A stretch of DNA of 64,000 bases from Vulcaniibacterium tengchongense (GTDB lineage: Bacteria; Pseudomonadota; Gammaproteobacteria; Xanthomonadales; Xanthomonadaceae): assembly GCF_003814555.1 (NCBI RefSeq), contig NZ_RKQN01000001.1, positions 1,032,566-1,096,565 of the forward strand, read 5' to 3'. The translations under genes and the position numbers were made by a program. Position 1 is the first letter of the stretch. Each line of letters begins with the position of its first letter. The notes beneath the pieces are model-generated. The model had not been told where the DNA came from and searched no databases. It saw only the letters and a program-made list of their open reading frames with translations. Shown in pieces: positions 39,064 through 48,387 of the stretch.

Positions 39064-40077
39064 TCAGTGCAGCAGGCGCACCAGCAGGTAACCGCCGACG
39101 CTCAACCAGGCGAACAGCAGCGCCGCCAGCAGCAGCGGCCGCGTCCCCAGGGCGCGCAGCCGGGACAAACGGGTTTCGACGCCGAGCGCGGCCATCGCGG
39201 TCGCCAGCAGCAGCGTGTCCAGCGCCAGCAGCCAGGACTTGACCGCCGCCGGCACCGGCACCAGCGAGTTCACCGCGACCATCGCCAGGAAGCCGAGCGC
39301 GAACCAGGGCACGGCCACTTCGTGCCCGCCGCTGCGGCGCGCCTCGCGCCAGCCGAGCAGCAGCAGCACCGGCACCAGCATCAGCACCCGGCTCAGCTTG
39401 GCGACCACCGCGGCATCGGCGGTCTCCGGGCCGATCGCGCTGCCCACCGCCACCACCTGCGCGACCTCGTGCACGGTCGCCCCCGCGTACAGGCCGAAGC
39501 CGGCGGCATCCAGGCCGAGATGCGGGTACAGCGCCGGGTACAGGAAGATGCCCAAGGTGCCGAACAGCACCACGCTGGCCACGGCCATCGCCACCTTGCC
39601 CGGTTCCGGGCGGATCACCCGCTCCACCGCCAGCACCGCGGCGGCGCCGCAGATCGCGCTGCCGGCCGCGGTCAGCAGCGCGGTGTCGCGGTCGAGGCCG
39701 AACCAGCGCCGCCCGGCCCACAGCCCCAGCGCCAGCGTGCCGGCCACCACCACCGCGTCGACCAGCAGCCCCGACAGCCCCAGCGCGGCCACGTCCTGGA
39801 AGCTCAACCGCAACCCGTACAGGACCACGCCGGCGCGCAGCAGATGCCGCTGCGCCAATGCCAATCCCGGCGCCAGCGCCGCCGGCAGGCGCGCGCCGCC
39901 GAGATTGCCGACCAGCATGCCGATCACGATCGCCACGGTCAGCGCGCCGAGCTGGCCGCGCTGCAACAACGGCTGCTGCGCCAGCCACAGGCCGGCGGTG
40001 CCGATCGCGGCGGCCAGCGCCAGGCCGGGGCCGCGGACGGCCAGCACGGAAGCGGGAAAGGAGGGAACAGTCGCCAT
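39064..40077 (-). CDS. YeiH-family putative sulfate/anion exporter
   Basis: 337 residues with about 10 TM helices. The family signature sits in LTVAIVIGMLVGNLGG, RHLLRAGVVLYGLRLSFQDV and FGLYAGATVHEVAQVVAVGSA. A LysR gene starts 70 nt away on the opposite strand, reproducing the yeiH/yeiE divergent pair of enterobacteria. Transported ion is unproven; sulfate or sulfite export is the usual proposal. The stop lies 75 nt before the UDP-sugar dehydrogenase start, so read-through between the two is possible. Confidence 0.9.
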   Translation of the reverse strand: MATVPSFPASVLAVRGPGLALAAAIGTAGLWLAQQPLLQRGQLGALTVAIVIGMLVGNLGGARLPAALAPGLALAQRHLLRAGVVLYGLRLSFQDVAALGLSGLLVDAVVVAGTLALGLWAGRRWFGLDRDTALLTAAGSAICGAAAVLAVERVIRPEPGKVAMAVASVVLFGTLGIFLYPALYPHLGLDAAGFGLYAGATVHEVAQVVAVGSAIGPETADAAVVAKLSRVLMLVPVLLLLGWREARRSGGHEVAVPWFALGFLAMVAVNSLVPVPAAVKSWLLALDTLLLATAMAALGVETRLSRLRALGTRPLLLAALLFAWLSVGGYLLVRLLH

Positions 40078-40147
40078 GCCGCCATGATCGGCGCCGTCCG
40101 ACTATCATCAAAGTTGAATTTGTTTAGCGTCGGGATAAGCCGTCCTG

Positions 40148-41056
40148 ATGATCGCGATCAGCCCGCGCCAGCTCGAGGTGTTCGTCGCCATCGCCCTGAG
40201 CGGCAGCGTGCGCGCCGCCGCCGAGCGCCTGCACCTGACCCAGCCGGCGGCGAGCATGGCCCTGTCGGAACTGGAGCGCCTGCTCGGCGAGCCGCTGTTC
40301 GACCGCCGCCTGCGCCGCCTGCATCTGAACGCCCACGGCCGGCGGTTGTTGCCGCTGGCGCAGGAAATTCTGGAGCGCATGCAGGAGTTCGGCCGCGGCT
40401 CCGGCGGCGCGGTGTTGCGCGGCGAGCTGCGCCTGGGCGCCAGCAACACCGTCGGCAACTATCTGGTCGGCGACCTGCTCGGCGGTTTCGTCGCCGCGCA
40501 CCCGCAGGTCGCGGTGAAGCTGCACGTCGACAACACCGCGGCGATCGTCGCCGGCGTGCTCGACTACAGCCTCGACCTGGGCTGCGTCGAGGGTTCGGCC
40601 GCCCATCCCGACCTGGAGCTGCTGCCGTGGCGCGACGACCGGTTGTGCGTCTGCGCGCCGCCGTCGCACCCGCTGGCGCAACGCCGGCGGCTGCGGCCGG
40701 AACATTTCGCCGGCGCGCGCTGGATCCTGCGCGAAGCCGGCTCGGCCACCCGCGAACAGACCGAACGCGCACTGGCGATGCTGCCGCCCGGCGAAACGGT
40801 GCTGGAGCTGGACCAGAGCGAGGCGATCAAGCAGGCGGTGATCGCCGGCCTCGGCCTGGCCCTGCTGCCGGCGGTGGCGGTCGCCGACGCCGCGGCGGGC
40901 GGACGGCTGGCGGTGCTGCGCACGCCGTTCCTGCAGCTGCAGCGGCCGCTGAGCCTGGTGCTGCACCGTCGCCGCTATCGCAGTTCCCTGTTGCAGGCGC
41001 TGCTGGAACGGATCGCGGCCACTGCCGCACGGGGCCGAAGGCGCGATTACGCCTGA
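40148..41056 (+). CDS. LysR-family regulator (YeiE-like)
   Basis: 302 residues. Helix-turn-helix 1-62 (VRAAAERLHLTQPAASMALSELERLLGEPLFDR) followed by a CysB/CbbR-like ligand-binding domain (LRLGASNTVGNYLVGDLLGGF). The AT-rich 70-nt region shared with yeiH contains ATCATCAAAGTTGAATTTGT, a likely binding and promoter zone. YeiE regulates sulfite tolerance in Salmonella/E. coli relatives, which would match the transporter; for this organism it is inference. Confidence 0.9.
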   Translation: MIAISPRQLEVFVAIALSGSVRAAAERLHLTQPAASMALSELERLLGEPLFDRRLRRLHLNAHGRRLLPLAQEILERMQEFGRGSGGAVLRGELRLGASNTVGNYLVGDLLGGFVAAHPQVAVKLHVDNTAAIVAGVLDYSLDLGCVEGSAAHPDLELLPWRDDRLCVCAPPSHPLAQRRRLRPEHFAGARWILREAGSATREQTERALAMLPPGETVLELDQSEAIKQAVIAGLGLALLPAVAVADAAAGGRLAVLRTPFLQLQRPLSLVLHRRRYRSSLLQALLERIAATAARGRRRDYA

Positions 41057-41215
41057 GCGGCGCCGGACCTCGCGCGGGAATCGCATCGCGCGATCGACCG
41101 GTGCCTGCGCGGCCACAGATGCCTGCGCGAAAGCGCGGCCTGAATGCACGGGCGGCCCCCCCGATTAAGCCTCGCGTTCACGGCCGCTGAACGTCCCGCC
41201 GCGCAGTCTCGGCGC

Positions 41216-41419
41216 ATGAATTCCGTCCAGATCGACCAGTCCCCCGCGAACGGCGAGCAGCCCGTGCTCGTCGAAGTCGTCGAACAACGCGACGTCCTCT
41301 CGGCCTTCCTATGCGATCTGCAGCGGCCGGTCGCGCCGCTGTGCGGCATGCAGGCCGGCGAGACGCGGCAGGACCACGAATTCGCGGTGATGCGCCTGGA
41401 CACGCTCCGGCTCGCCTGA
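41216..41419 (+). CDS. Small hypothetical protein
   Basis: 67 residues, MNSVQIDQSPANGEQPVLVEVV..., acidic with two Cys (AFLCDLQRP and PLCGMQAG). Amino-acid composition is balanced rather than Arg/Pro-biased, unlike most spurious frames in this DNA, which is the main argument that it is real. No good ribosome binding site and no recognised domain. Confidence 0.35.
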   Translation: MNSVQIDQSPANGEQPVLVEVVEQRDVLSAFLCDLQRPVAPLCGMQAGETRQDHEFAVMRLDTLRLA

Positions 41420-41533
41420 GCCGCCTCGACGACCGCACCCTGCCCGACCCGCCGACGCGGCGAAGCGTCGCATTCCGGCTGCGCTCGCGGATGTCGCGGC
41501 CGGCCGGCATCCGCGAGCCCGCGCGTCCGCCGA

Positions 41534-41620
41534 TGGTGCCCGGAGCCGGGATCGAACCGGCACGGCCTCGCGGCCGGCGGATTTTAAGTCCGCTGCGTCT
41601 ACCTGTTCCGCCATCCGGGC
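41534..41620 (-). tRNA. tRNA-Leu (TAA anticodon)
   Basis: 87-nt class II tRNA with encoded CCA. The acceptor stem GCCCGGA pairs with TCCGGGC, the anticodon loop ACTTAAAAT gives TAA, the variable arm is GCCGGCCGCGAGGCC, and the T-arm has GGTTCGATCCC. Third member of the pgsA-glyW-cysT-leuZ type cluster. Confidence 0.95.
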
Positions 41621-41643
41621 GGGCACGCCGATAGCTTACGCGA

Positions 41644-41674
41644 AAGAAAAAAAGCCCGATCTCGCGATCGGGCT
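41644..41674 (-). terminator. Rho-independent terminator between tRNA-Cys and tRNA-Leu
   Basis: On the minus strand, 9-bp stem AGCCCGATC / GATCGGGCT with a GCGA loop followed by TTTTTTTCTTTCG. It ends the upstream tRNA transcript 9 nt after tRNA-Cys and before tRNA-Leu. Confidence 0.88.
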
Positions 41675-41682
41675 CTTCGAAC

Positions 41683-41756
41683 TGGAGGCCTGGGTCGGAA
41701 TTGAACCGGCGTACGCGGATTTGCAGTCCGCTGCATAACCACTCTGCCACCAGGCC
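41683..41756 (-). tRNA. tRNA-Cys (GCA anticodon)
   Basis: 74 nt with encoded CCA. The acceptor stem GGCCTGG pairs with CCAGGCC, the anticodon arm GCGGA-CTGCAAA-TCCGC gives GCA, and the T-arm has CCGGTTCAATTCCGA. Confidence 0.95.
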
Positions 41757-41824
41757 GGTGACGTTTCCGCCGCAGCGGATTCTTCCACAACCGGAGCATG
41801 GCGCCTAGCCGGCTCCGGAAACGA

Positions 41825-41848
41825 CAAGGCCCCGCATGCGGGGCCTTG
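41825..41848 (-). other. Perfect 24-bp palindrome between tRNA-Gly and tRNA-Cys
   Basis: CAAGGCCCCGCA followed directly by its exact reverse complement. In RNA this forms a strong hairpin in the tRNA precursor, possibly a processing or pausing signal. There is no T-run on either side. Confidence 0.7.
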
Positions 41849-41869
41849 GCTGAGGGCATCCCTCGAATC

Positions 41870-41945
<76 letters not shown>

Positions 41946-42079
41946 AGAGGAAGCGTCATTTTAGGCACGGGAAAGAAAGTGTCAACTCCTTTCTTCACCG
42001 CCGGAAACCGCCACGGGGGCTGTTCCCGGATGCGCCGGCTGCCAACCCGGCGCGTCGGCGATGGCGCTGCCGACGGAGG

Positions 42080-42679
42080 CTATTTTAACTGCGAGCGCCC
42101 CTCTTCGCGCAAGACCGGCCACGCCACGCGCAGGTACTCGAAGCCGGACCAGAGCGTCAGCAGCGCGGCGGCGGCGAGCAGCCAGTCGCCGATCACGAAG
42201 ATCGGCCGCCCCATCCACACCTCGTGCGCCTCGCCGTAGGGGTTGACCGAATACAGCAGGCACAGCAGCGCGACCATCTGCACCATGGTCTTGATCTTGC
42301 CCACGGTCGCCACCGCGACCCGCGCGCGCTGGCCGAGTTCGGCCATCCACTCGCGCAGCGCGGAGACCGCGATCTCGCGGCCGATGATCACGCCCGCCCA
42401 CAGCGCCATCCACACCGTGTGGTGCGCCTGCACGATCAGCACCAGCGCGGTGGCCACCATCAGCTTGTCCGCGACCGGATCCAGGAACGCGCCGAACGGC
42501 GAATGCTGGTCGTAGCGGCGGGCGATCCAGCCATCGAGCCAGTCGGTGATCGAGGCCAGCGCGAACACCGCCGCCGCGGCCCAGTTGGTCCATTCGAACG
42601 GCAGGTAGAACACCAGCACGAGGACCGGAATCAGCAGGATCCGCAGCAGGGTCAGCAGGGTCGGTACGGTCAGTCTCAT
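42080..42679 (-). CDS. pgsA: CDP-diacylglycerol-glycerol-3-phosphate 3-phosphatidyltransferase
   Basis: 199 residues. Inner-membrane enzyme making phosphatidylglycerol phosphate. It has the CDP-alcohol phosphotransferase motif DGWIARR ... GAFLDPVADKL with its conserved Asp residues, four TM helices, and the family N-terminus LTVPTLLTLLRILLIPVLV. Its ATG overlaps the uvrC stop by 4 nt (ATGA). uvrC-pgsA-tRNA Gly/Cys/Leu is the order seen in E. coli. Confidence 0.96.
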   Translation of the reverse strand: MRLTVPTLLTLLRILLIPVLVLVFYLPFEWTNWAAAAVFALASITDWLDGWIARRYDQHSPFGAFLDPVADKLMVATALVLIVQAHHTVWMALWAGVIIGREIAVSALREWMAELGQRARVAVATVGKIKTMVQMVALLCLLYSVNPYGEAHEVWMGRPIFVIGDWLLAAAALLTLWSGFEYLRVAWPVLREEGRSQLK

Positions 42680-44547
42680 CCTTCGCTCCGCGGACCGCCC
42701 AAGGCGCCGTTCGTCGCGGGCGCGTCCAGTCCGTGCAGGGTCGCATAGATGCGCTCGGCCAGCGCGTCGTTGATGCCGTCCACGCGCGCGATCTCCTCCA
42801 CGCCGGCGGCCTTGAGCCCGCCCAGGCCGCCGAAATGCCGCAACAGGTTAGCGCGCCGGCGCGGGCCGATGCCGGGAATGTCCTCCAGCCGGCTGCTGTT
42901 GCGCGCCTTCTGCCGGCGGCCGCGATGGCCGGTGATCGCGAAACGGTGCGCTTCGTCGCGCACCTGCTGGACCAGCTGCAGCGCCGGGGACTCCGCGCCC
43001 GGGCGCACGCAACGCCCGTCCGGCAGCAGCAGTTCCTCGTCGCCGGGGCGTCGCGCCGGCCCCTTGGCCACGCCCACCAGGGCCACGCCCCGCACGCCGA
43101 GCTCGTCCAGCACGGCGCGCGCCTGCGCCACCTGCCCGGCGCCGCCGTCGATCAGCAGCACGTCCGGCAGCACGCCGTTCTCGTCGACCGCCCGGCGGAA
43201 CCGGCGCTGGATCGCCTGGTGCATCGCCGCGTAGTCGTCGCCGGGCGCGACGCCGGCGATGTTGAAGCGCCGATACTGGCCGCGCACCGGGCCCTCGGCG
43301 TCGAACACCACGCACGAGGCGACGGTCGCCTCGCCCAGGGTGTGGCTGATGTCGAAGCATTCGATCCGGGCCGGCAGCTCGGCCAGGCCGAGCAAATCCC
43401 GCAGGGCCTCGGCGCGGGCGCGCTGGGCGGCATGGCTGCTGCGCTCGGTGGCCAGCGCCAGCTCGGCGTTGCGCCGGGCCAGGTCGAGGTAGCCGGCGCG
43501 CTCGCCGCGGACGTTGCACTTGATCTGCACCTTGCGCTCGCCGGCGGCCGACAGCGCGTGTTCGATCAGCTCGCGGTCCGGGATGTCGCGGTCGAGCACG
43601 ATCTCGCGCGGCGGGGCCTGCTCGCCGTAGTACTGCGAGACGAAGGCCGACAGCACTTCCTCGGGGCTCTCGCTGCCGTTGGTCCGCGGGAAGAACGCGC
43701 GGGTGCCGAGGTTGCGGCCGTCGCGGAACGCCAGCAGCAGCACGCAGGCCGCGGCGCCCTGCATCGCGATGGCGAGCACGTCGAGGTCCGCGGCGCGGCC
43801 GTCGACGTACTGGCGCGCCTGCAGGCTGCGGATCGAGGCGACCAGGTCGCGCAGGCGCGCCGCCTCCTCGAAGTCCAGGCGCGCGCTGGCCGCCTCCATC
43901 GCCGCCACCAGTTCCTCGCTCAGCGCGTCGCTGCGGCCCTCCAGGAACAGCGCCGCGCGGCGCACGTTCTCGGCGTAGTCGCGCGCCGGCACCAGGCCCA
44001 CGCAGGGCGCGCTGCAGCGGCCGATCTGGTGCTGCAGGCAGGGCCGGCTGCGGTTGCGGAACACGCTGTCCTCGCAGCTGCGCAGCTTGAACAGCTTGTG
44101 CATCAGGTTGAGCGTGTCCCGCACCGCCCCGACCGACGCGTAGGGGCCGAAATAGCGCCCCGGGGTCGAGCGCGGGCCCCGGTGCATGCCGATCCGCGGC
44201 CACGGCTCCTGGGTCAGCAGCACGTAGGGATAGCTCTTGTCGTCGCGCAGCAGCACGTTGTAGCGCGGCTTCAGCGACTTGATCAGCTGGTTCTCGAGGA
44301 TCAGCGCCTCGGCCTCGGTGCGGGTGACCGTGACCTCCATGCGCGCGGTCTGCGCCAGCATGGCCATGATCCGCGCCGACTTCGGGGTGGCGTTGAAATA
44401 GCTGGAGACACGGTTCCTCAGCGCGCCGGCCTTGCCGACGTAGAGCACGCTGCCGTCGGCCGCGATCATCCGGTACACGCCGGGCGCGGTGCTGAGATTC
44501 TTGACGAAGGCCTTGCCGTCGAACGCCGGCGCCGGCTCGCGGCTCAT
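42676..44547 (-). CDS. uvrC: UvrABC system protein C (excinuclease subunit)
   Basis: 623 residues from ATG 44547; a longer frame adds 42 Arg-rich residues not seen in UvrC. It makes both incisions in nucleotide excision repair. The N-terminal GIY-YIG nuclease (GVYRMIAADGSVLYVGKAGALRNRVSSYF) is followed by the Cys-rich region (CLQHQIGRCSAPCVG) and the UVR domain binding UvrB (about 205-240). The RNase H-like 5' nuclease domain begins at ECFDISHTLGEATVAS, and two helix-hairpin-helix motifs lie at the C-terminus (IPGIGPRRRANLLRHFGG). Coupled to pgsA; the phosphatase gene is 142 nt upstream. Confidence 0.97.
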   Translation of the reverse strand: MSREPAPAFDGKAFVKNLSTAPGVYRMIAADGSVLYVGKAGALRNRVSSYFNATPKSARIMAMLAQTARMEVTVTRTEAEALILENQLIKSLKPRYNVLLRDDKSYPYVLLTQEPWPRIGMHRGPRSTPGRYFGPYASVGAVRDTLNLMHKLFKLRSCEDSVFRNRSRPCLQHQIGRCSAPCVGLVPARDYAENVRRAALFLEGRSDALSEELVAAMEAASARLDFEEAARLRDLVASIRSLQARQYVDGRAADLDVLAIAMQGAAACVLLLAFRDGRNLGTRAFFPRTNGSESPEEVLSAFVSQYYGEQAPPREIVLDRDIPDRELIEHALSAAGERKVQIKCNVRGERAGYLDLARRNAELALATERSSHAAQRARAEALRDLLGLAELPARIECFDISHTLGEATVASCVVFDAEGPVRGQYRRFNIAGVAPGDDYAAMHQAIQRRFRRAVDENGVLPDVLLIDGGAGQVAQARAVLDELGVRGVALVGVAKGPARRPGDEELLLPDGRCVRPGAESPALQLVQQVRDEAHRFAITGHRGRRQKARNSSRLEDIPGIGPRRRANLLRHFGGLGGLKAAGVEEIARVDGINDALAERIYATLHGLDAPATNGALGGPRSEG

Positions 44548-44689
44548 GCGCGCCCCCCGGCCGCGCGGCCGGGCGCGGACACGCGGCGGGCGGGACGGGC
44601 GCGGCGGTCGGAAGCGGAACGGACGATCACGGACATCGCGAAGCTGGATGGGGCCGATTATGCGGCAGAACAAGCGCGCGCGCCCGCGT

Positions 44690-45181
44690 TCAGTCGAACA
44701 GGCCCAGTTCGCGCCGCGCCCGCGCGATCACGCCGTCGGCGGCGCGGTCGAGCAGCTGATAGACGTGCTCGAACTGCGCGGGGCCGCCGGTGTACGGGTC
44801 CGGGATCTCGCCGTCGGCTTCGACGCCGGCCCAGTCCAGCAGCAGCGCGGCCCTGGCCCGCGCGCGGGCGGGCATCCGCGCGCGCACGTCGCGCAGGTTC
44901 GCGCGGTCCGCGCACAGCAGCCAGTCGAACTCGCGGTAGTCCCCCGGCGCGAGCTGGCGCGCGCGCAGGCCGGCGATGTCGACGCCGTGCTCGGCCGCCT
45001 TCAGGATCGCGCGCCGGTCCGGCGGCTCCCCGGCATGCCAGCCGCCGGTGCCGGCCGAGTCCAGCTCGACCTTGCCGGCCAGGGTCGAGGCGGCGATGCG
45101 CGCGCGCAGCACGCCCTCGGCCATCGGCGAGCGGCAGATGTTGCCGAGGCAGACGATCAGCAGGCGCAGCGGCTCAGCCAT
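44690..45181 (-). CDS. Low-molecular-weight protein tyrosine phosphatase
   Basis: 163 residues. P-loop [13 protein letters not shown] (Cys and Arg of Cx5R) near the N-terminus and general-acid Asp in IPDPYTGG. The fold matches Wzb/Ptp enzymes that dephosphorylate bacterial tyrosine kinases controlling exopolysaccharide export. Its ATG lies inside the end of kdsB (8-bp overlap), so the two are co-translated. No cognate Wzc kinase is in the window. Confidence 0.93.
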   Translation of the reverse strand: MAEPLRLLIVCLGNICRSPMAEGVLRARIAASTLAGKVELDSAGTGGWHAGEPPDRRAILKAAEHGVDIAGLRARQLAPGDYREFDWLLCADRANLRDVRARMPARARARAALLLDWAGVEADGEIPDPYTGGPAQFEHVYQLLDRAADGVIARARRELGLFD

Positions 45182-45944
45182 GGGCGGCCGCCAGTCGCGC
45201 CTCGGCGCGGGCCAGGTCCTCGGGCGTGTCGACGCCCGGCGGGAACGGCTCGGGGGCGATGCCGACCGCGATCCGATGACCGGCCTCGAGCGCACGCAGC
45301 TGTTCCAGCGACTCGATCCGTTCCAGCCGGCCCGGCGGCAGCGCGGCGAAGCGCCGCAGGAAGCCCGCGCGATAGCCGTAGATGCCGATGTGGCGCAGCC
45401 ACTCGCCCTGCGCCGGCATGCGCGTGCGGTCGGCGGCGAAGGCGTCGCGCGGCCACGGGATCGGCGCGCGGCTGAAGTACAGCGCATGGCCGTCGGCGGC
45501 GCGCACCACCTTGACCGCGTTCGGGTCGAGCAGGGTCTCGACCTCGTCGATCGGCGCGGCCAGGGTCGCCATCTCGGCGCCGCCGCGCATCAGCCCGGCG
45601 ACGGCCCGGATGCCCGACGCGGGCGCGAACGGCTCGTCGCCCTGCAGGTTCACCACCACCACGTCGTCGGCCCACCCGGCGATGCGCGCGCATTCGGCGA
45701 GGCGGTCGGTGCCGGAGGCGTGCCCGGGCGAGGTCATCGCCACGCGCACGCCGGTGCCCTCCAGCGCCGCGGCGATGCGCGCGTCGTCCGCCGCGACCCA
45801 GACCTCGGCCGCGCCCGCGGCCAGCGCGCGCCGCGCCACGTGCAGGATCAGCGGTTCGCCGCCGAGCGGCCGCAGCGGTTTGCCGGGCAGGCGGCTGGCG
45901 CCGTAGCGGGCGGGAATCGCGACGACGAAGTCGGCCGCGCTCAC
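45174..45944 (-). CDS. kdsB: 3-deoxy-manno-octulosonate cytidylyltransferase
   Basis: 256 residues. Activates KDO as CMP-KDO for lipid A-core synthesis in the cytoplasm. Nucleotide-binding [23 protein letters not shown] and the metal-binding Asp region are intact. GTG start at 45944 with GGGAG 7 nt upstream. A 19-codon upstream frame ends across this GTG. In most relatives kdsB lies directly downstream of lpxK; here 2.6 kb containing a receptor gene separate them. Confidence 0.96.
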   Translation of the reverse strand: MSAADFVVAIPARYGASRLPGKPLRPLGGEPLILHVARRALAAGAAEVWVAADDARIAAALEGTGVRVAMTSPGHASGTDRLAECARIAGWADDVVVVNLQGDEPFAPASGIRAVAGLMRGGAEMATLAAPIDEVETLLDPNAVKVVRAADGHALYFSRAPIPWPRDAFAADRTRMPAQGEWLRHIGIYGYRAGFLRRFAALPPGRLERIESLEQLRALEAGHRIAVGIAPEPFPPGVDTPEDLARAEARLAAAHG

Positions 45945-46000
45945 CGCGTCGCTCCCGAAGCGGCGAACGGCGCGGCGGCGGGACGGGTCGGCACGGGCAT
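45941..46000 (-). CDS. Possible 19-residue leader peptide in front of kdsB
   Basis: ATG 46000 has AAGGAAG at a good distance and reads [19 protein letters not shown]. It then stops at a TGA that overlaps the kdsB GTG (GTGA). The arrangement would allow translational coupling. Composition is Pro/Ala-rich, so it may be chance. Confidence 0.3.
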   Translation of the reverse strand: MPVPTRPAAAPFAASGATR

Positions 46001-46002
46001 CG

Positions 46003-46039
46003 TTGAACTTCCTTCGCTCTTAAATGAGAATGGTTATCG
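46003..46039 (+). promoter_or_regulatory. Candidate promoter and Fur box of the TonB-dependent receptor
   Basis: -35 TTGAAC (46003-46008), 17-nt spacer, -10 GAGAAT (46026-46031). The 15-bp site TGAGAAT-G-GTTATCG (46025-46039) matches the 7-1-7 Fur consensus TGATAAT-N-ATTATCA at 11 of 14 positions and covers the -10. Iron-dependent repression is therefore likely. The site also lies 81 nt upstream of kdsB on the other strand. Confidence 0.68.
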
Positions 46040-46166
46040 ACAAGCGCCGCCTCGGCGCGTACCGCCAGCCTTCCGGCCAGCCGTTCCTTCCGATCCCGAT
46101 CGGCGAAGGCGGCCGCAGGGCGCGCCTTCGGTGACCGGTCTTCCGTCGATTCTATAGACAAGCCCG

Positions 46167-48335
46167 ATGCGCCCACTCCCCACCGCCCTCCACCGCGATT
46201 CCGGCGCGCAAGCCCGGTCCCGCCTCGCGCCGCGCCGTACCCTGCTCGCGCTGCGCCTGTGCGCGCTGCTCGCGCCGCCCGCGCTGCACGCCGCGCAGAC
46301 GCCCGACGGCGCCGACGCCACCACCTTGCAGACGGTCGAGGTCACCGCACAGGCGGGCGGCACCACCGCCGCCGCCACCCGCCTGGACCTGAGCCCGCGC
46401 GAGACGCCGCAGTCGCTGAGCATCGCCGGCCGCGAGCTGATCGAAGACTTCGCGTTGAACGACATCAACGACGTGCTGGCGCTGACCACCGGCATCGACG
46501 TGCAGAAGGTCGAGACCGAGCGCACCTACTACAGCGCGCGCGGCTTCGACATCACCAATTTCCAGTTCGACGGCGTCGGCCTGCCGTTCGCCTCCGGCCA
46601 GCAGGTCGGGCGCCTGGACACGGCGTTGTACGAACGCATCGAAGTGCTGCGCGGGGCCAACGGCCTGGGCGCCTCGGTCGGCAACCCGTCGGCGACGGTC
46701 AACTTCGTCCGCAAGCGGCCGACCCGCGAATTCCAGGGCAGCGCCGCTCTGGGCGTGGGCAGCTGGAACAATCACCGCGTCGAGGCCGACCTGTCCGGCG
46801 CGCTCGACGCGGGCGGGCGCGTGCGCGGCCGCGTCGTGGCCGCGTACCAGCACGGCGACAGCTACCTCGACCGCTACTCGCTGGAGAAGGCGGTGGGCTC
46901 GGGCATCGTCGAGGCCGACCTGGGCGAACGCACCCTGCTGGCGCTCGGCCTGAGCTACCAGAAGAACCGCCCGCGCGGCTCGATGTGGGGCGCGCTGCCG
47001 CTGTACTACGCCGACGGCACGCCGACCGACTACGACGCCTCCACCAGCACCGCCACGCGCTGGTCCGGCTGGGGCAACACCGATACCTGGGCCTTCGCCG
47101 AGCTCACCCGGGGCCTGGGCGGCGGCTGGCGGCTCAAGGCCAGCCTCAACCATCGCGAACTGGACGGCGGCGGCGACCTGTTCTACGTCTACGGCACGCC
47201 GGAGCGCGACACCGGCCGGGGCCTGTACAGCTACCCGTCGTACTACCGCGGGCGCAACGAGATCGACCAGGCCGTGCTCGCCGCCGACGGCGCGTTCGCG
47301 TTGGGCGGCCGCGAGCACGAGCTGGCGCTCGGCCTGGACTGGGCGCGCAACGACGTCGGCGACCTCTCGCGCTACACCGCCGCCGCCATCGGCGTGCCGC
47401 TGCCGGAACCGGCCGGTTGGAACGGCACGTTCCCGCGCCCGGATTTCGCCGACTACAGCTCGGGCGGCGACTACCGCATCCGCCGCGGCAGCGCCTACGC
47501 CAGCGCGCGCTGGAACCTCGGCGAGGCGCTGAAGCTGATCACCGGCGCCAACCGGGTGCGCATCGACGCCGACGGCGAGAGCTACGGCACCGCCTACGCC
47601 TACGACGAGGCCCGCACCCTGCCCTTCGCCGGCCTGGTCTACGACCTGGACCGGCACTATTCGCTGTACGCCAGCTATGCCGAGATCTTCAACCCGCAGA
47701 CGGAGGTCGACGCCGACCGGCGCCCGCTCGATCCGATCGACGGCCGCACTTGGGAGACGGGCGTCAAGGGCGAGTGGTCCGGCGGCGCGCTGAACGCCTC
47801 GTTCGCGCTGTTCCGTACCGAGCAGAACAACACCGCCGAGTCGGCCGGGTTCGACCCCGACACGGGCCAGGAGTACTTCCGCGGGGTCGATGCGACGGCC
47901 ACCGGCTACGAGCTGGACCTCGGCGGCCGGCTCGGCGAGCGCTGGGATCTGTACGGCGGTTTCACCCAGTTGCGCCTGGAGGGCGGGAACGGCGAGGACG
48001 TGCGCGCCTACGTGCCGCGGCGCACGTTGCGCCTGGCCGCGGCATACCGCGTGCCCGGAGCCGACGGGCTCAAGCTCGGCGCCAGCCTGAAGTGGCAGGA
48101 CGCCATCCATCGCGACCAGGACGCGACCGCCACCGACGGCGGGCCGGTCGTCACCCGCCAGGGTTCGTACGCGCTGCTCGGCCTGATGGCGCGCTACGAC
48201 TTCGACGAGCGCTGGAGCGCCACCCTCAACCTCGACAACCTGACCGACCGCAAGTACCTGACCAGCCTGTACTGGGCGCAGAGCTATTACGGGGCGCCAC
48301 GCAACGCGACGCTGACGGTGCGGTACCGGTTCTGA
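46167..48335 (+). CDS. TonB-dependent siderophore-type receptor
   Basis: 722 residues. The signal peptide ends at about 44 (LLAPPALHAAQ), followed by a TonB-box-like segment (LQTVEVTAQ). The plug domain (about 75-195) has RETPQSLSIAGRELIEDF, VLALTTGIDV and RIEVLRGANGLGASVGNPSATVNFVRKRPT. The 22-strand barrel ends in the outer-membrane signature TVRYRF. The plug wording RETPQSLSIA with PSATVNFVRKRPT is typical of ferric-siderophore receptors (FpvA/FhuE group), and the upstream Fur-like site agrees. No siderophore biosynthesis gene or ABC importer is adjacent. Confidence 0.93.
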   Translation: MRPLPTALHRDSGAQARSRLAPRRTLLALRLCALLAPPALHAAQTPDGADATTLQTVEVTAQAGGTTAAATRLDLSPRETPQSLSIAGRELIEDFALNDINDVLALTTGIDVQKVETERTYYSARGFDITNFQFDGVGLPFASGQQVGRLDTALYERIEVLRGANGLGASVGNPSATVNFVRKRPTREFQGSAALGVGSWNNHRVEADLSGALDAGGRVRGRVVAAYQHGDSYLDRYSLEKAVGSGIVEADLGERTLLALGLSYQKNRPRGSMWGALPLYYADGTPTDYDASTSTATRWSGWGNTDTWAFAELTRGLGGGWRLKASLNHRELDGGGDLFYVYGTPERDTGRGLYSYPSYYRGRNEIDQAVLAADGAFALGGREHELALGLDWARNDVGDLSRYTAAAIGVPLPEPAGWNGTFPRPDFADYSSGGDYRIRRGSAYASARWNLGEALKLITGANRVRIDADGESYGTAYAYDEARTLPFAGLVYDLDRHYSLYASYAEIFNPQTEVDADRRPLDPIDGRTWETGVKGEWSGGALNASFALFRTEQNNTAESAGFDPDTGQEYFRGVDATATGYELDLGGRLGERWDLYGGFTQLRLEGGNGEDVRAYVPRRTLRLAAAYRVPGADGLKLGASLKWQDAIHRDQDATATDGGPVVTRQGSYALLGLMARYDFDERWSATLNLDNLTDRKYLTSLYWAQSYYGAPRNATLTVRYRF

Positions 48336-48356
48336 GACGCGCGCCGGCGGCGGCCC

Positions 48357-48387
48357 TCGCCCCGCTCCCGCGAGCGGGAGGGGGCGA
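48357..48387. terminator. Hairpin between convergent receptor and lpxK genes
   Basis: TCGCCCC-G-CTCCCG / CGGGAG-GGGGCGA with a CGAG loop (48371-48374) and one bulged G. There is no T-run on either strand, so it could be an atypical terminator, an mRNA 3'-end stabiliser or a REP remnant. Confidence 0.45.
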
